A stretch of DNA of 8,334 nucleotides from Synergistales bacterium. Lineage in GTDB: Bacteria > Synergistota > Synergistia > Synergistales > 79-D21. A model generated the notes under the pieces. The model did not search any database. It saw only the letters and a list, made by a program, of their open reading frames with translations, and was not told where the DNA came from. How positions within the stretch are numbered: position 1 is the first letter of the stretch; each line of letters begins with the position of its first letter. The stretch is taken from the NCBI GenBank assembly GCA_015657435.1, contig JADLKH010000004.1:460854-469187 (forward strand), in the 5' to 3' direction. Below, piece after piece: positions 5,968-8,334 of this stretch. Both the position numbers and the translations under genes were made by a program.

Positions 5968-6465
5968 ATGGGCACGAAGGGGCGCTCGATCGTCGGCATG
6001 GATGTGGACGAGCTGTTGAAGCTGCTCAACAGGGCTTTCGCAGACGAGTGGCTGGCGCACTACCAGTACTGGCTCGGAGCGAAACTCGTCAAGGGACCGA
6101 CGAAAGAGGCGGTCATCACGGAACTGGTTCAACACGCGGCGGACGAACTGAGGCACGCGGACATGGTGGCGATGCGGATCATTCAGCTGGGCGGCACGCC
6201 GGTCACGACCCCCGAGGGGTGGTACAAGATGACCAACTGCGGGTACGACGCCCCGGAGGATCCGTTCGTCGCGAAGATCCTCGAGCAGAACGTCAAGGGA
6301 GAGCAGTGCGCCATCTCCGTCTACTCCGCGCTGGCCGAAATGACGAAGGACAAGGACCTGCTGACCTACAACATGGTTCTTTCCATCCTGCAGGACGAGG
6401 TGAACCACGAGGAGGAACTGCAGGCGCTTCTCGAGGACCTCGACGTCGTCCTGGGGAGGAAGTAG
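5968..6465 (+). CDS. DPS-like ferritin / ferritin-like diiron protein
   Basis: The 165-residue product is a four-helix ferritin-like protein. Ferroxidase-type ligands are visible: E27 in FADEWLAHYQYW, E60-x-x-H63 in DELRHADM, E112 in KGEQCAISVY and E144-x-x-H147 in DEVNHEEEL. Two ExxH motifs give a bacterioferritin-style diiron site inside the subunit. Two cysteines, C91 (TNCGYDAP) and C114 (GEQCAI), sit in the middle. A conserved Cys pair beside a bacterioferritin-like site is the mark of DPS-like (thioferritin) proteins in archaea and anaerobic bacteria, which store iron and detoxify peroxide. The assignment to that subgroup is my inference. The start is 5968 or the ATG at 5962; GGAAGG lies 4-10 bases upstream of both, and MGTKGRSIVG looks the more typical N-terminus. 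It is cytoplasmic. A hairpin terminator follows, so it is probably monocistronic. Confidence 0.9.
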   Translation: MGTKGRSIVGMDVDELLKLLNRAFADEWLAHYQYWLGAKLVKGPTKEAVITELVQHAADELRHADMVAMRIIQLGGTPVTTPEGWYKMTNCGYDAPEDPFVAKILEQNVKGEQCAISVYSALAEMTKDKDLLTYNMVLSILQDEVNHEEELQALLEDLDVVLGRK

Positions 6466-6495
6466 AGCCCGGGGCGAAGTCGGGCAGGGTTTGGG

Positions 6496-6530
6496 GCGGG
6501 GCGTCCCGACGGGCCGCCCCGCTTTCTCGT
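6496..6530 (+). terminator. Probable rho-independent terminator after the ferritin gene
   Basis: An 8-bp stem, GCGGGGCG (6496-6503) with CGCCCCGC (6515-6522), extends past one mismatch into CCC/GGG around a GAC loop. It is followed by a weak T stretch (TTTCTCGT, 6523-6530). It lies 30 bases past the ferritin stop and just before the next promoter, which suits a unit boundary. The short T run lowers confidence. Confidence 0.65.
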
Positions 6531-6535
6531 CCGGG

Positions 6536-6564
6536 TTGACAAGGAGCCGCGGGAAGGATAGGAT
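6536..6564 (+). promoter_or_regulatory. ddh: Sigma-70-type promoter of the ddh operon
   Basis: TTGACA at 6536-6541 (consensus -35) and TAGGAT at 6559-6564 (4 of 6 matches to the -10) are separated by exactly 17 bases. This is the best promoter in the window. Transcription would start near 6571, leaving a leader of about 50 bases. That start lies after an in-frame ATG at 6566, which therefore is probably not used and supports translation from 6623. Confidence 0.78.
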
Positions 6565-6622
6565 CATGGTACTCACCAATGATGAGCGTAAATTCCCGAC
6601 CCGGGTCAAGGAGGAAAAAGGA

Positions 6623-7531
6623 ATGGACAAGATTCGCGTTGCCGTCGTGGGCTTCGGGCACGTCAGCCGGGAAGCCGTTCAGGCTATATCGGCCAGTGCG
6701 GACATGGAACTCGCGGGTGTCGTGCTGAGAAATCCCGACAAGGCCCGCGCCCTGAAGGCGGACCGCCCTGACATCGAGGTCGTCACGGACGTCGACCGGC
6801 TCGGGAAGGTCCAGGCCGCCATTCTGGGAATCGCCAGCCGGGCCGTGCCGGAAGTGGCTCCCTCCTACCTGGCGAAGGGAATCAACACCGTGGACAGTTT
6901 CGACATCCACGGGAAGCCCGTCATGGAACTGCGGGCCTCCCTGGACGCGGCGGCGAAGGCCGGAGGCGCCGTGGCCGTCATCTCGGCGGGCTGGGACCCG
7001 GGGACCGATTCCGTGGTCCGTGTCATCATGGAAACGATCGCCCCGCGGGGGATCACCTACACGAACTTCGGCCCCGGGATGAGCATGGGGCACACGGTGG
7101 CCATCAAGGCCCTGGAAGGGGTCGAGGATGCCCTTTCCATCACCATTCCGGCCGGGACGGGACTCCACCGCCGGATGATCTACGTGAAGACGAAGCCCGG
7201 TTACGATTTCGTCTCGGTCACGGCCCGCATCAAGGCCGATCCGTACTTTTCCCACGACGAATGCGTGTTCTACCCGGCGGAAGACATCGCAGCCCTCGAG
7301 GATATGGGACACGGGGTCCACATGGAGCGCAAAGGCGTTTCGGGCGCTTCGCACAACCAGAGGATGGAGTTCATCATGTCGGTCATGAACCCCGCCGCAA
7401 CGGCCCAGGTCATGGTCTCCGCGGCCCGGGCCTCGATCCGGCAGAAGCCCGGATGCTACACTCTTCTGGAGATTCCGCCCATCGACTGTCTCTGCGGGGA
7501 ACGGGACGCGCTTCTCGCGCGTCTGGTCTAG
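6623..7531 (+). CDS. ddh: meso-diaminopimelate D-dehydrogenase
   Basis: The 302-residue product has the normal length (about 300) and block order of diaminopimelate dehydrogenases. It starts with a Rossmann fold, IRVAVVGFGHVSREAV. SAGWDPGTDSV (W124) and GPGMSMGHTVAIKALEGV (149-166) are substrate-domain hallmarks. TGLHRRMIYVKT, DMGHGVHMERKGVSG and HNQRMEFIMSVMNPA follow in the family order. The enzyme interconverts meso-2,6-diaminopimelate and L-2-amino-6-oxopimelate with NADP(H), a one-step route to the lysine and peptidoglycan precursor. Some members of the Symbiobacterium type also aminate 2-oxo acids to D-amino acids. The ATG at 6623 follows AGGAGG (6609-6614). The cytoplasmic enzyme is driven by the promoter just upstream and is followed after 33 bases by the ThDP enzyme, with no terminator between. 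The unusual HVSRE, where many members have a Gly-rich loop, could bear on cofactor preference. Confidence 0.93.
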   Translation: MDKIRVAVVGFGHVSREAVQAISASADMELAGVVLRNPDKARALKADRPDIEVVTDVDRLGKVQAAILGIASRAVPEVAPSYLAKGINTVDSFDIHGKPVMELRASLDAAAKAGGAVAVISAGWDPGTDSVVRVIMETIAPRGITYTNFGPGMSMGHTVAIKALEGVEDALSITIPAGTGLHRRMIYVKTKPGYDFVSVTARIKADPYFSHDECVFYPAEDIAALEDMGHGVHMERKGVSGASHNQRMEFIMSVMNPAATAQVMVSAARASIRQKPGCYTLLEIPPIDCLCGERDALLARLV

Positions 7532-7564
7532 GTTCCCGCGAATGAGCGATTAAGGAGGTAGGCC

Positions 7565-8334
7565 TTGAAAGTCGCCCAGGTTCTTCTGGAAATGCTGAAA
7601 GGTTACGAGGTGCGGCACGTTTTCGGGCTGCCCGGCGAGACCACTCTTCCCTGGTACGAGACATGGCGCGAATTCGGAGGAATCGAGCACGTCCTGACGC
7701 GCGACGAGCGAAGCAGCGCCTTCATGGCGGACGGATACGCCAAGGCGTCGGGACGCCCGGGGATTTGCGAGAGCCCCAGCGTGGGCAGCACGCACATCCT
7801 GCCGGGGATTGCCGAGTCCTTCAAGGGGGCCAATCCGGTCATTGCCTTCACCTCGGACATCCCCCTCCACATGGAAAGCCGGAACATGCTCACCGGCCTG
7901 AACCAGTCGGCCCTCTTCGCCGGCATCACCAAGGCCACGTTCACGCTCACCCACCCCGACGAGGTGCCCCATATCGTCCGCAGGGCGTTCCGGATCGCCA
8001 CCACCGGGAAGCCCGGACCGGTGCACGTACGGGTGCCCATGGACCTCCTGGGGAAAGAAGCCGAATCGCCGGATCTGACCGTTCAGCCGGACTTCGCCCG
8101 TTCTCCAGGGCACCGGCCCATCGCGGCGCTTCCGGCGATCGACCGGGCCATCGCGGCCCTCGAGAAGGCAGAAAAGCCGGTCATCGTCTGCGGCCAGGGC
8201 GTCCTTTCCTCCCAGGCCTGGGAGCCGCTCGCAGCTCTGGCGGAGCGCTACGGCGCCCCTGTGGGGACGACGATCAACGGCAAAGGGGCCTTCGACGAAA
8301 CTCATCCCCTCTCCCTGGGGGTCATCGGAGCCAG
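7565..8334 (+). CDS. Thiamine diphosphate-dependent enzyme, acetolactate synthase-like (N-terminal part, runs off the window)
   Basis: A TTG at 7565 follows an ideal AAGGAGGT (7552-7559) and opens 256 codons to the window edge. The start MKVAQVLLEMLKGYEVRHVF and GLPGE match the Pyr domain of the acetolactate synthase/oxalyl-CoA decarboxylase/benzoylformate decarboxylase superfamily. The catalytic glutamate is E48 in VLTRDERSSAFMADGYAKASG. The usual GPGATH loop reads SPSVGSTHILPG, a departure from synthase consensus. From about residue 190 the central domain begins (KPVIVCGQGVLSS). Full-length relatives are 530-570 residues, so less than half is visible; the PP domain with the GDG Mg/ThDP motif is outside. 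It would act on a 2-oxo acid. True acetolactate synthase (ilvB) is possible but not favoured, because the loop differs and no amino-acid biosynthesis gene of that pathway is present. The exact substrate is unknown. Confidence 0.87.
   Translation, partial: MKVAQVLLEMLKGYEVRHVFGLPGETTLPWYETWREFGGIEHVLTRDERSSAFMADGYAKASGRPGICESPSVGSTHILPGIAESFKGANPVIAFTSDIPLHMESRNMLTGLNQSALFAGITKATFTLTHPDEVPHIVRRAFRIATTGKPGPVHVRVPMDLLGKEAESPDLTVQPDFARSPGHRPIAALPAIDRAIAALEKAEKPVIVCGQGVLSSQAWEPLAALAERYGAPVGTTINGKGAFDETHPLSLGVIGA

Noticed and set aside
6566..6622. Earlier in-frame ATG at 6566 for diaminopimelate dehydrogenase
   Set aside because: It lies before the predicted transcription start (about 6571), lacks a ribosome site, and the extra residues are absent from the family, whereas 6623 has an AGGAGG at ideal spacing.

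Overview
The window is about 8.3 kb of GC-rich bacterial DNA. It is densely coded, with strong Shine-Dalgarno sites, several probable TTG/GTG starts and compact operons. I infer a strict or facultative anaerobe that ferments amino acids; a GC-rich Synergistota member would fit. The pointers are a DPS-like ferritin with a cysteine pair, a meso-diaminopimelate dehydrogenase, a proline racemase-family enzyme beside a D-amino-acid-type flavoprotein, and a ThDP 2-oxoacid enzyme. The phylum is a guess; the sequence itself does not prove it.

Layout. At the left edge, the first 18 codons of a minus-strand gene run off the window (possibly an EamA-type transporter). Diverging from it is a YhcH/YjgK/YiaL cupin (102-560). 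Next comes a large c-di-GMP-type sensor gene (664-2980): signal peptide, periplasmic solute-binding domain, membrane helix, two PAS domains and an HD-GYP output domain. It is broken by two single-base -1 frameshifts in its periplasmic part. An AT-rich gap leads to a proline racemase/4-hydroxyproline epimerase family gene (3094-4101). A 173-bp gap with two hairpins follows, then an FAD-dependent D-amino-acid oxidase/sarcosine oxidase beta-like gene (4275-5420), which ends in a textbook terminator. A short minus-strand zincin metallopeptidase (5502-5875) converges on that terminator and carries one -1 frameshift. It shares a divergent promoter region with a DPS-like ferritin (5968-6465). After a hairpin terminator and a clear TTGACA-17-TAGGAT promoter come diaminopimelate dehydrogenase (6623-7531) and, 33 bases on, a ThDP-dependent enzyme (7565 to the window edge), probably as one operon.

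How the genes may work together. The racemase-family enzyme and the flavoprotein make chemical sense as a pair: epimerise an L-imino acid such as proline or hydroxyproline, then oxidise the D-form. The dehydrogenase and ThDP enzyme both handle 2-oxo/amino acid chemistry. The cupin, metallopeptidase and ferritin look like housekeeping or stress genes.

The most unusual thing here is the set of three single-base -1 frameshifts in otherwise well-preserved genes. Two lie at the same heptamer (C CCC CCA) in the same codon phase, on opposite strands. Homopolymer undercalling in the source assembly is the simplest explanation; true recoding or slippage is the interesting alternative. I found no CRISPR array, tRNA, rRNA, insertion sequence, or clearly novel multi-gene system.
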